From Lysobacter_K sp043738095 (GTDB lineage: Bacteria > Pseudomonadota > Gammaproteobacteria > Xanthomonadales > Xanthomonadaceae), in the NCBI GenBank assembly GCA_043738095.1, contig JAYSZI010000071.1, positions 13,413-77,412 on the forward strand: DNA of 64,000 nucleotides, read 5' to 3'. Shown in pieces: positions 1 to 7,227 of this stretch. A program made the translations under genes and the position numbers. Below the pieces are notes generated by a model. It saw only the letters and a list, made by a program, of their open reading frames with translations, made no database searches and was not told the DNA's origin. How positions within the stretch are numbered: the stretch's first letter is position 1; each line of letters begins with the position of its first letter.

Positions 1-396
1 ACGCGCATGAGCGATGGCGTGACGGCGGAGACGATGCTCGAGCGCGTGCTCCCCGGCACTGCGACGGCAAGTCAGAGCACCGTCGCACGCGCAACGATCG
101 CCAATCTCGACGGCCTGTGGCGCCCGGGCTCTGCGGTAAAGGCGCGCATCACGGTAGAGCGCCAAGAAGCGGGGCTCGTCGTGCCTCTCTCAGCGTTGCA
201 GAGCTTTCGCGACTGGACCGTGGTGTTCGTACGCGTCGGCGATACCTACGAGATCCGTCCGGTCGAACTGGGCAAGCGCGACGGAACCTTGGTCGAGGTG
301 CTCTCTGGCATCAACAGGGGCGATCAGATCGTCGTCGAGCAGAGCTACTTAGTGAAGGCCGACATTGAAAAGTCCGGCGCTTCCCACGACCACTAA
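1..396 (+). CDS. Efflux RND periplasmic adaptor subunit, C-terminal part (CzcB/CusB-like)
   Basis: The reading frame is open from the first base of the window, so the 5' end lies outside; the ATG at 7 is probably internal. About 131 residues remain. They fit the beta-barrel and membrane-proximal part of an HlyD/CzcB-type membrane fusion protein: a segment ending in WRPGSAVKARI, then VVPLSAL, and a closing hairpin with LSGINRGDQIVVEQSYLVKADI. The last residues are the His-rich tail SHDH, common in metal-efflux adaptors. The pump gene starts 10 bases after the stop, so the two are very likely co-transcribed. By family, the adaptor joins the inner-membrane pump to an outer-membrane channel in the periplasm. 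Heavy-metal rather than drug efflux is inferred from the neighbouring permease. Confidence 0.85.
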   Translation, partial: TRMSDGVTAETMLERVLPGTATASQSTVARATIANLDGLWRPGSAVKARITVERQEAGLVVPLSALQSFRDWTVVFVRVGDTYEIRPVELGKRDGTLVEVLSGINRGDQIVVEQSYLVKADIEKSGASHDH

Positions 397-406
397 GGAC
401 GCTGAC

Positions 407-3400
407 ATGCTTGAGAGAATGATTCGATTCGCCATTGGGCATCGGTGGATGATGCTCGCGCTGACCCTTGCCTTAGTGGCGCTGGGTGCGTGGAGCTTCA
501 CCCAGCTGCCGATCGACGCCACCCCCGATATCACCAACGTCCAAGTGCAGATCAACACGGAGGCGGCGGGCTACTCGCCGCTCGAGTCCGAGCAGCGCGT
601 TACGTTTCCCATTGAGACGGCGATGGCCGGTCTGCCGGGCCTGGATTACAGCCGTTCCATCTCGCGCTATGGGCTCTCCCAGGTCACCATCGCGTTCAAG
701 GACGGCACTGATCTGTACTTCGCCCGGCAGCAGGTCGGGGAGCGCTTGCAGCAGGTTAAATCCCAGCTGCCCGATGGCCTGGAACCGGAGATGGGGCCGA
801 TCGCTACTGGGCTGGGCGAAATCTTCATGTACACGGTGGAAGCCAAGCCGGGCGCACGGAAAGAAGACGGGACGCCGTGGACGCCAACCGATCTGCGAAC
901 ACTCCAGGATTGGGTAGTCCGGCCGCAGCTGCGTAACACCCCCGGCGTCACGGAGGTCAACACGATAGGCGGGTTCGCCCGCCAGATTCACATCACGCCG
1001 GAACCTTCAAAGCTGGTCGCCTTGGGCTTCACGCTTCACGACGTGGTGGCCGCAATCGCGGCAAACAACCAGAACGTTGGCGCAGGCTATATCGAGCGAA
1101 ATGGCCAGCAGTTTCTGGTGCGCGTTCCTGGTCAGGTGGCGGATCTGGACGCGATCCGCGACATCGTGCTGGATCGACGCGAGGGTGTGCCAATCCGTGT
1201 ACGGGACGTTGCTGACGTGGGAGAAGGTCCGGAACTGCGTACCGGCGCTGCGACTCAGAACGGCCGTGAAGTGGTTCTTGGCACAGTGTTCATGCTCGTC
1301 GGTGCCAACAGTCGGGAAGTTGCGCAAGCCGCAGCCGCAAAGCTAGAGATCGCCAACCAAAGCTTGCCAGCGGGCGTGAAAGCCATCGCCGTCTATGACC
1401 GCACAGCACTTGTCGATCGCACCATCAAGACAGTGTCCAAGAACCTGGTGGAAGGTGCGCTGCTGGTGATCGTCGTGCTGTTCCTGCTGCTCGGAAACTT
1501 TCGCGCCGCGCTGATCACTGCCGCAGTCATCCCCCTAGCGATGCTCTTCACCGTGTTTGGCATGGTGCGTGGTGGCGTGTCCGGCAACCTCATGAGCTTG
1601 GGTGCCCTCGACTTTGGTCTGATTGTCGATGGCGCGGTGATCATCATCGAGAACTGCCTACGCCGGTTCGGTGAGGTCCAACACCAGTTGGGCCGGGTAA
1701 TGACCGAAGAGGAACGCCATGACGTGACCGCATCTGCGACGGCGGAGGTTATTCGCCCGAGCCTGTTTGGCCTCGGAATCATTGCTGCTGTTTACCTCCC
1801 GATCTTTGCGCTGACAGGCATCGAAGGGAAGATGTTCCACCCCATGGCGATCACCGTCGTACTGGCGCTGACCGGCGCCATGCTGTTGTCGCTCACCTTT
1901 GTTCCCGCCGCGGTTGCCGTGTTTCTCGGCGGCCGCGTCGACGAGAAGGAAAATCGGGTGATGCAGTGGGCACGCCGTTGCTATGAGCCACTGCTTGGGT
2001 GGTCGCTGAAGCGTGGCGCGTGGGTCATGGCCGGTGCTTTGGCGCTGGTCGCATTGACGGGTGTGCTGGCGACACGGCTGGGTACCGAGTTCATTCCCAA
2101 CCTGGACGAGGGCGACATCGCGTTGCATGCACTGCGCATACCCGGCACGAGCTTGGCCCAGGCGGTCACGATGCAGTCGACGCTGGAAGCGCGCATCAAA
2201 CAGTTCCCCGAGGTCGAACGTGTGTTCGGAAAGCTCGGCACCGCGGAAGTGGCGACAGATCCCATGCCGCCGTCCGTGGCCGACACGTTCCTGATGATGA
2301 AGCCACGGTCGCAGTGGCCTGATCCACGCAAGCCGAGGGACCAGCTCGTTGCCGAAATAGAGACGGCGGTGCGGGAATTGCCGGGCAACAACTACGAGTT
2401 CACTCAGCCCATCCAGATGCGAATGAACGAGTTGATCTCCGGTGTGCGTGCGGACGTGGCGATCAAGCTGTACGGCGATGATCTCGAGACCTTGGTCGAG
2501 GTCGGCGAGAAAATCGAAGAGGTAACCAGATCGGTACCAGGGGCGTCCGACGTAAAACTTGAGCAGGCGACGGGCTTGCCAATGCTTACGGTGACTCCGG
2601 ACCGGCAGGCCCTCGTGCGCTATGGCTTGAATCCTGGTGCGGTGCAGGAAACTGTGGCCACTGCCATAGGCGGCGAAGTGTCAGGGCAACTGTTCGAAGG
2701 CGACCGACGCTTCGATTTGGTTGTGCGATTACCTGAGCGGCTGCGACAAGATCCCGCCGCGCTTGCGGACCTGCCCATTCCGTTGGGTGGAAGCGACAAC
2801 GCCGACGAGTCCAGCCGCGCTGGCGGCTGGTCCGAAGTTCCCAGGACCGTGCCCCTGCGCGAAGTCGCAAAAATTGAGTCCGTTCAAGGACCCAACCAGA
2901 TCAACCGGGAGAACGGCAAACGCCGCGTGGTGGTGACCGCTAACGTGCGCGGTCGCGACCTCGGTGGATTCGTCGAGGAGTTGCAACGCCGCGTTGGCGA
3001 ACAAGTCGAAGTGCCAGCGGGCTACTGGATTGACTACGGCGGCACGTTCGAGCAGTTGATCTCAGCAAGCAGGCGCCTGTCCGTCGTCGTCCCTGTGACC
3101 CTGGTCATCATCTTTGCGCTGCTGTTCATGGCGTTTGGCTCGGCGAAGGATGCGCTCATCGTGTTTAGCGGAGTGCCCCTCGCGCTTACCGGCGGTGTGA
3201 TTGCGCTCGCCTTGCGCGGCATACCGTTATCGATCTCGGCGGGCGTTGGCTTCATCGCCTTGTCGGGCGTGGCCGTGCTCAACGGACTGGTCATGATCGC
3301 CTTCATCCGAAAGCTGCGCGAGCAAGGCGATCCATTGGACGAGGCGATCGTGGACGGCGCCCTGGGACGCCTACGGCCTGTGCTCATGACCGCACTGGTG

Positions 3401-3601
3401 GCGTCGCTGGGCTTCGTTCCAATGGCGCTCAATGTCGGTGCCGGCTCAGAGGTGCAGCGCCCGCTGGCGACGGTAGTCATCGGCGGCATTGTGTCGTCGA
3501 CGCTGCTCACGCTGCTGGTGCTGCCCGCGCTCTATCGTTGGTTGCATCGCGACACGCCGTCGCGTCATGCCATGGCTGATAGGGGAACCGCACATGGGTA
3601 G
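407..3601 (+). CDS. Heavy-metal efflux RND permease, CzcA family
   Basis: This is a 1064-residue RND pump, the usual CzcA/CusA length. I take ATG 407 as start because it has a Shine-Dalgarno-like AAGGAC at 395-400 and gives the standard N-terminus MLERMIRFAIGHRW; an in-frame TTG at 365 lies inside the adaptor gene. In the fourth transmembrane helix the motif DFGLIVDGAVIIIEN is present (D402, D408, E415). This form is known from the Zn/Co/Cd/Ni (Czc-type) subgroup, whereas Cu/Ag pumps carry a different version. Two hydrophobic halves alternate with two large periplasmic loops, as expected. The protein would export divalent metal across the envelope by proton antiport. Metal specificity is an inference from the motif only. 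The gene ends just upstream of a broken CDF gene, so the original metal cluster is incomplete here. Confidence 0.93.
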   Translation: MLERMIRFAIGHRWMMLALTLALVALGAWSFTQLPIDATPDITNVQVQINTEAAGYSPLESEQRVTFPIETAMAGLPGLDYSRSISRYGLSQVTIAFKDGTDLYFARQQVGERLQQVKSQLPDGLEPEMGPIATGLGEIFMYTVEAKPGARKEDGTPWTPTDLRTLQDWVVRPQLRNTPGVTEVNTIGGFARQIHITPEPSKLVALGFTLHDVVAAIAANNQNVGAGYIERNGQQFLVRVPGQVADLDAIRDIVLDRREGVPIRVRDVADVGEGPELRTGAATQNGREVVLGTVFMLVGANSREVAQAAAAKLEIANQSLPAGVKAIAVYDRTALVDRTIKTVSKNLVEGALLVIVVLFLLLGNFRAALITAAVIPLAMLFTVFGMVRGGVSGNLMSLGALDFGLIVDGAVIIIENCLRRFGEVQHQLGRVMTEEERHDVTASATAEVIRPSLFGLGIIAAVYLPIFALTGIEGKMFHPMAITVVLALTGAMLLSLTFVPAAVAVFLGGRVDEKENRVMQWARRCYEPLLGWSLKRGAWVMAGALALVALTGVLATRLGTEFIPNLDEGDIALHALRIPGTSLAQAVTMQSTLEARIKQFPEVERVFGKLGTAEVATDPMPPSVADTFLMMKPRSQWPDPRKPRDQLVAEIETAVRELPGNNYEFTQPIQMRMNELISGVRADVAIKLYGDDLETLVEVGEKIEEVTRSVPGASDVKLEQATGLPMLTVTPDRQALVRYGLNPGAVQETVATAIGGEVSGQLFEGDRRFDLVVRLPERLRQDPAALADLPIPLGGSDNADESSRAGGWSEVPRTVPLREVAKIESVQGPNQINRENGKRRVVVTANVRGRDLGGFVEELQRRVGEQVEVPAGYWIDYGGTFEQLISASRRLSVVVPVTLVIIFALLFMAFGSAKDALIVFSGVPLALTGGVIALALRGIPLSISAGVGFIALSGVAVLNGLVMIAFIRKLREQGDPLDEAIVDGALGRLRPVLMTALVASLGFVPMALNVGAGSEVQRPLATVVIGGIVSSTLLTLLVLPALYRWLHRDTPSRHAMADRGTAHG

Positions 3602-3694
3602 CAGTTGTGCGATCCCAGGCCCGACGTGCAGGCGCTGCGGGCCGGGCAGCGTCGTGTGCTGTGGATCGTGCTCGTCATCAACGCGCCATCATAA
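3594..3694 (+). pseudogene. Truncated and frameshifted cation diffusion facilitator (CzcD-like) remnant
   Basis: ATG 3594 overlaps the end of the czcA-like gene. In the frame that starts after its stop (3602 onward) the peptide contains CDPRPDVQALRAGQRRVLW followed by IVLVINA, which resembles the N-terminal tail and start of the first transmembrane helix of CzcD-type CDF transporters. The reading then breaks off at about 3685 and stops at TAA 3692. The ATG is in a different frame from the recognisable part, so there is also a small frameshift. CDF genes often follow czcA, which supports the identification. About 90 percent of a normal CDF gene is missing, so this marks a deletion or insertion junction. 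The call rests on a short peptide and could be checked by a protein search. Confidence 0.5.
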
Positions 3695-3702
3695 TTCGTT
3701 CA

Positions 3703-3761
3703 GCGGGACCCCATTCCTGCGAAATGCCGTAAGAGGCTAGGAATTGAAGGCTAGGTCCCGC
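3703..3761. repeat. Imperfect inverted repeat next to the CDF truncation point
   Basis: The arm gcgggacc (3703-3710) is matched by ggtcccgc (3754-3761), and attcct (3713-3718) by aggaat (3739-3744). The structure sits directly after the point where CDF similarity ends. It could be the end of a mobile element, a remnant terminator or a recombination site. No transposase or integrase is present nearby. Confidence 0.4.
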
Positions 3762-3822
3762 AGGGCAAGCCTCATCTTTTGCGAGCCCCTGGATCATAGT
3801 CTGAATAGCGGTAGCGTTTCCA

Positions 3823-3852
3823 TTGGCTTATATGCATGTATGTATGTATAGT
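3823..3852 (+). promoter_or_regulatory. Candidate promoter of the BrnT/BrnA pair, with TGTA repeats
   Basis: TTGGCT (3823-3828) and TATAGT (3847-3852) are separated by 18 bases and fit a sigma70 promoter. Transcription would begin close to ATG 3861. A short TGTA tandem repeat fills the spacer, a plausible site for autoregulation, as BrnA is known to repress its own operon. Supported by sequence pattern only. Confidence 0.4.
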
Positions 3853-4119
3853 CGGACGCCATGGAGTTCGACCCTAAAAAAAGCGGCATCCAATCTCACC
3901 AAACACGGGATTGCCTTCGCCGATGTCGAGCCAGTTTTTTACGACGAGCGTGCGCTGACGATCGACAGTGATTTCGATGGCGAGGTTAGGCACGTAACGG
4001 TGGGAACCGACGCCTTAGGGCGGGTCATTGCCGTGGTATGGACGAAACGCGGATCCACCCATCGAGTCATCTCCGCGCGAGTGGCTCGACGGAATGAGAG
4101 GGCGAGCTATGAAGACTGA
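3832..4119 (+). CDS. brnT: BrnT-family ribonuclease toxin with apparent N-terminal frameshift
   Basis: The product contains the BrnT core KAASNLTKHGIAFADVEPVF followed by a beta-rich body and a C-terminal IS.RVARRNERASYED, typical of BrnT toxins (RelE-like mRNA-cleaving fold, about 90 residues). The expected start, MEFDPKK, is present at ATG 3861 but in another frame. A run of seven A residues (3876-3882) separates it from the core; six would restore one continuous BrnT frame. The open frame shown here starts at ATG 3832, inside the likely promoter, so it would give an abnormal N-terminus. Either the toxin is inactivated, or transcriptional slippage on the A-run makes some functional protein, or the base is a sequencing error. 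It overlaps brnA by 11 bases, the usual toxin-first order. Confidence 0.72.
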   Translation: MHVCMYSRTPWSSTLKKAASNLTKHGIAFADVEPVFYDERALTIDSDFDGEVRHVTVGTDALGRVIAVVWTKRGSTHRVISARVARRNERASYED

Positions 4120-4534
4120 GTATGATTTCTCGAACGGCAGCCGCGGAGCGCTGATCGAAAGCAAGGGTAAGACTCGGATCACGATCTACCTCGACGACGT
4201 GGTGCTCGAGAACTTTCGCAAGCGAGCCGCTAAGGAGGGTCGGGGGTATCAGACGCTGATCAACGAAGCTCTTTCAAATCCTGCTTTCGTCCATATTCCG
4301 GCGCGACAAGAGCGAACCAGAGCTAAAGAGGTTTCCCTCGCTGATCTAGGTGAGAACCTTCGGAGGTCTGTAGCTGATATTCAGGGCATTGCGGCAATGT
4401 TGGAAGGCCACACAACTAAAGCTTTGCGCAGCACATTGAGGGTGGGTTCTAAGACCAAGCCCGGTGAGAATGTCTTTCATCATGGAGCGTCGTCGGCTGC
4501 CCCTCGACCTACGCGACCTAAAGCTAAGTCATAG
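4109..4534 (+). CDS. brnA: BrnA-type antitoxin
   Basis: ATG 4109 lies inside the end of the toxin gene, and an overlap is common in this pair. Residues about 20-55 hold a ribbon-helix-helix DNA-binding segment, KTRITIYLDDVVLENFRKRA, followed by EGRGYQTLINEAL, the classic BrnA signature. The family neutralises BrnT by direct binding and represses the operon. At 141 residues the protein is longer than most BrnA antitoxins. The extra C-terminal part is polar with no recognised domain and ends in a lysine/proline-rich tail. With the toxin frameshifted, this may persist as an orphan antitoxin. Confidence 0.85.
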   Translation: MKTEYDFSNGSRGALIESKGKTRITIYLDDVVLENFRKRAAKEGRGYQTLINEALSNPAFVHIPARQERTRAKEVSLADLGENLRRSVADIQGIAAMLEGHTTKALRSTLRVGSKTKPGENVFHHGASSAAPRPTRPKAKS

Positions 4535-4600
4535 CCCGGTCCGCAGCGCACCACTCCGCCAGGTGGATGTAACGCGTTGTACTTAACGTTGCACTTAAAC

Positions 4601-4623
4601 GAAAAATCCGGCTTTCGCCGGAT
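4601..4623 (-). terminator. Rho-independent terminator of tRNA-Val
   Basis: Perfect 7-bp stem atccggc (4606-4612) with gccggat (4617-4623) and a 4-base loop. On the minus strand it is followed by a T-run (4605-4601). It lies 22 bases beyond the tRNA 3' end. Confidence 0.8.
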
Positions 4624-4645
4624 CGTCGCAAACCCTTGCTAGGTA

Positions 4646-4720
4646 TGGTGGGCGGTGCAGGTTTCGAACCTGCGACCCTCGCCGTGTGAAGGCGATGCTC
4701 TACCGCTGAGCTAACCGCCC
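4646..4720 (-). tRNA. tRNA-Val (anticodon CAC)
   Basis: On the minus strand the acceptor stem GGGCGGT pairs with ACCGCCC, discriminator A and an encoded CCA follow (4648-4646), and the T-arm has GGTTCGAAACC. The anticodon stem TCGCC/GGCGA encloses the loop TTCACAC, giving anticodon CAC for valine GTG codons. Its 3' end faces the accessory block 1-4640, the usual orientation for island integration at a tRNA gene. Confidence 0.97.
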
Positions 4721-4795
4721 AAATAGTCCGTTGCGGCCGCGAAGTTTACGTTGCCACGCGGGCGTGATCAAGCGGGCGGGGCCATTGCTGGCGGC

Positions 4796-5650
4796 TCACT
4801 CCAATTCAGCCCGGGCGTAGGCCGCGTCCAGCGCCTCCATGGCGTCTAGCGGCTTCAGCTTGGCGGCTTTCTCGTAGGCCGCAGCGGCTGCTGCTTCCTG
4901 TTTGCTGCCGTGCAGCAGCATCAACACGTTGCCGTGCTCGATGTGGGCGATCGGAGAGCCCGGCGTGCACTTGAGCGCCGTCTGGATGTGTTTGTCGGCT
5001 TCGGCGGCCTTTGCGCCGTAAGTGAGCCCGCCAAGTAGGGCGCCAACCTTGCCGATGATTTCGGCGTGGTACAGCGCCATCGCCGTGTGAGCTTCCGCGT
5101 GCTTGGGCGCCCGTTCGAGCGCGGCATCGAGCGCCCCGCGCACTTTGCCGGCGATCCCGGCTTTCAGGGCCTTGGTGATGCTCAGCCCCTGGCTGTAGCG
5201 CCCGAGCGCGAATGCGTGGCGGTAGTGGCTGTTGGCCTCGTCGGGCAGGGCCTGGACGGCCGCTTCGGCCATTGCGGCGGCCTGCTCGAAGCGTCTGAGC
5301 TTTTCGGCATCGTCTTCGACCAGATAGGTCGCGTGGATGCCGAGCGCCTTGACCGCGACTGAGGCACCGAGCGGGCCTAGTTTTTCGCCGGTATCGAAGG
5401 CGGCCTTGAAGTCGCCGCGATGGAACGCGCGCCAGGCGTCCTGCAGCGCCACGGCCAGCGCGTCGGCATCTAGCCCTTTGCGCGCGGCCTTGCCGGCGGC
5501 GGCGAGGAGCACCTCGGCGCGACCCACGTCCGGGTAGGGTTCGATATCGCCTGCGTGCAGTTTGGGCCAGGCTTTCTTCAACGCGTCGCCGGCATACGTG
5601 TACGCGTTAGCGTCGTGCGGAAATGCGGCCCACGCGGATTTGGCAGTCAT
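4796..5650 (-). CDS. Tetratricopeptide-repeat-like protein of unknown function
   Basis: I choose ATG 5650 (MTAKSAWAAFPHDANAY) over an upstream start because the extension is low-complexity and unlike a signal peptide; this gives 284 residues. The chain is all-helical and alanine-rich, with repeated TPR-like pairs in the second half (HAEAHTAMALYHAEIIGK, then AEADKHIQTALKCTPGSPIA and AAAAAYEKAAKLKPLDAMEA). There is no signal peptide, membrane segment or catalytic motif. It probably acts as a cytoplasmic scaffold. The gene stands alone between tRNA-Val and a non-coding block, so context gives no role. Confidence 0.8.
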   Translation of the reverse strand: MTAKSAWAAFPHDANAYTYAGDALKKAWPKLHAGDIEPYPDVGRAEVLLAAAGKAARKGLDADALAVALQDAWRAFHRGDFKAAFDTGEKLGPLGASVAVKALGIHATYLVEDDAEKLRRFEQAAAMAEAAVQALPDEANSHYRHAFALGRYSQGLSITKALKAGIAGKVRGALDAALERAPKHAEAHTAMALYHAEIIGKVGALLGGLTYGAKAAEADKHIQTALKCTPGSPIAHIEHGNVLMLLHGSKQEAAAAAAYEKAAKLKPLDAMEALDAAYARAELE

Positions 5651-6133
5651 CGATGGTCCATTTTCGGATGAACAGGTCGCCGCAGCATCCGGTCTGACAC
5701 GTGTGGAGGCAAGCCCCATGCGGCTCTAGGGTGGTTGCCCCGTGCAGCGTGGGCAGAGGGTCGTCAGGAGTCGGCCGTGCTTCTGCGAGAGCACGCCGTG
5801 GCAACGAGCCAATCTGCCGGCGGCAACACCGGGCACAACAGAGTGCGCACTTATGGCTCGTTGGCTTGGGCTTGACGTCGCTAATCGCCCGTCAAGCGGG
5901 TCGCGCGGTGCCGCGCCAGGTGCAGTTACGTAATGGGAGGAGCAGAGCGCTCGGTGCCTGCCTCTTGGGTTCGACGCGGACCCCAGCGGAATGCAGGCAA
6001 ACGGTGGCCAGGCACGGTCGGAATCCGCCCGGCGCAGCCGCATTAGCCGAGGCGATGCCGGGTAAGGCACCCGCCTGGATCTGATGCCAGGCCCAAGCAG
6101 CGCAGGCCTGTGGCCTGACTGCAATGAACCCGC
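5651..6133. other. Intergenic block without a recognisable gene
   Basis: About 480 bases between the TPR-like gene and the tetR-type gene. Open frames on both strands have arginine/proline-rich compositions typical of antisense reading of GC-rich DNA and no ribosome-binding sites that I would trust. No RNA gene or strong terminator was seen. Confidence 0.5.
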
Positions 6134-6760
6134 TCAATCCAGGTAAGCGCGTATCAGGGTATTGAGGTGCAAGCGCTCGGCATCGCGTAGGAACGGTGCC
6201 AGCAACATCATCACTTGCACGATGCCGGCGCGGATCGCCGCGTGCTCGTCCTTGTCTCCGCGCGCCGAGGCGTAGTTGAGCCAGAACGTGGCGATCACCA
6301 AAACATTGGTGGCCGTGGCTGCGAGCTCTTCGGCCGAGGCTCGCATCACCCCGGCCTGGGACAGCCCGCGCATCACCGCGTGGGCCTGCGCGTCCGCCCG
6401 TTTGAGGATGCGCGCAAAGCGCATGCGCAGGCGGCGGTTGCGGCTGAGGATCTCGATCAGGTCGCGGTACAGGAAGCGGTAGTCCCAGATGCTTTCGAAC
6501 ACCAGATGCAGCTGCAGCCAGATGTCTTCCAGGCCCGGCAGTCGGCCCTGCGGCGCGGCCAGGGCGCTGTCCATGCGCTGCTCGAAGCGCGCGAACAGGT
6601 GTTCGATGATGTCGTCCTTGTTGCGGAAGTGGTAGTACAGATTGCCGGGACTGATCTCCATCTCGTCGGCGATGTGATTGGTGGTGACGTTCGGCTCACC
6701 CTGCGCATTGAACATGCTCAACGCGGCATCGAGGATGCGCTGGCGGGTCTGCTTGGCCAT
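6134..6760 (-). CDS. TetR/AcrR-family transcriptional regulator
   Basis: The 208-residue product begins with a TetR DNA-binding domain: RQRILDAALSMFNAQG, then the helix-turn-helix VTTNHIADEMEISPGNLYYH and FRNKDDI (residues about 6-51). The remaining all-helical part, rich in aromatic residues around FRFLYRDLIEILSRN, is the ligand-binding and dimer domain. The gene lies 33 bases after the acyl-CoA-binding protein gene and is probably co-transcribed with it. Both are divergent from the fatty acyl-CoA reductase gene. A perfect 21-bp dyad in the shared control region (7184-7204) is a good operator candidate. I infer a repressor responding to an acyl-CoA or fatty acid, as many TetR regulators of lipid genes do. 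Confidence 0.9.
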   Translation of the reverse strand: MAKQTRQRILDAALSMFNAQGEPNVTTNHIADEMEISPGNLYYHFRNKDDIIEHLFARFEQRMDSALAAPQGRLPGLEDIWLQLHLVFESIWDYRFLYRDLIEILSRNRRLRMRFARILKRADAQAHAVMRGLSQAGVMRASAEELAATATNVLVIATFWLNYASARGDKDEHAAIRAGIVQVMMLLAPFLRDAERLHLNTLIRAYLD

Positions 6761-6793
6761 CGACCGGTCTGCTGCCTCAACCCGCCGTCGGCA

Positions 6794-7078
6794 TCAGGGG
6801 CGCAGCTTCTTGACGAGGTCGACGTACTTCTGCATCGCCTCTTGCTGGTTGGTGCCTTGCAGCTTGGCCCAGGCCTCGTACTTGGCGGTGCCGACGAAGT
6901 CGAAGAAGCCCGGTTTCGGCCCGCTGACATCGCCTTCGGCGCCCTGTTTGTACAGCCCATAGAGTCGCAACAGGGTTTCATTGTCCGGCCGCTCGGCCAG
7001 CGCATGGACGTCCGTGGCCGCTTGCTCGAAGGCCTGCTGCAAGGCTGGGTTTTCTGCGGCATTTTCTGGCATGGACAT
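6794..7078 (-). CDS. Acyl-CoA-binding protein (ACBP)
   Basis: ATG 7078 has a GGAG sequence about 10 bases upstream and gives 94 residues, close to the usual 86-90 of ACBP. The family signature LLRLYGLYKQGAEGD (residues 36-50) is followed by PGFFDFVGTAKYEAWAKLQG, which carries the Tyr, Lys and Trp that contact the CoA ligand. ACBP binds long-chain acyl-CoA esters in the cytosol and shields or delivers them. The gene is paired with a TetR regulator and is divergent from a fatty acyl-CoA reductase, so it may supply that enzyme with substrate. ACBP is uncommon in bacteria, which makes this cluster notable. Confidence 0.93.
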   Translation of the reverse strand: MSMPENAAENPALQQAFEQAATDVHALAERPDNETLLRLYGLYKQGAEGDVSGPKPGFFDFVGTAKYEAWAKLQGTNQQEAMQKYVDLVKKLRP

Positions 7079-7183
7079 GGCAGTCTCCAAGGCTTCCGGC
7101 GCGGTGGCGGCATAACAGCATGCAGGGTGGGGGCGGTCAATACGATGGGGAATTGTTACCGCGCCGTCGCTCTGGCAACGTAG

Positions 7184-7204
7184 CGCGATGACGCCGTCAT
7201 CGCG
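7184..7204. promoter_or_regulatory. Perfect 21-bp dyad, candidate TetR operator
   Basis: The arm cgcgatgacg (7184-7193) is repeated as its exact complement (7195-7204) around a central C. The centre lies 34 bases upstream of the reductase ATG at 7228 and about 115 bases from the acyl-CoA-binding protein start. TetR proteins bind such dyads, and the divergent layout places a regulator gene beside it. Binding is an inference. Confidence 0.65.
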
Positions 7205-7227
7205 GCCGACCATGGGGCAGGAGAGGC

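Noticed and set aside
5720..6133. A protein gene of about 130 residues on either strand upstream of the tetR-type gene
   Set aside because: Arg/Pro-rich reading with no motif and no ribosome-binding site.
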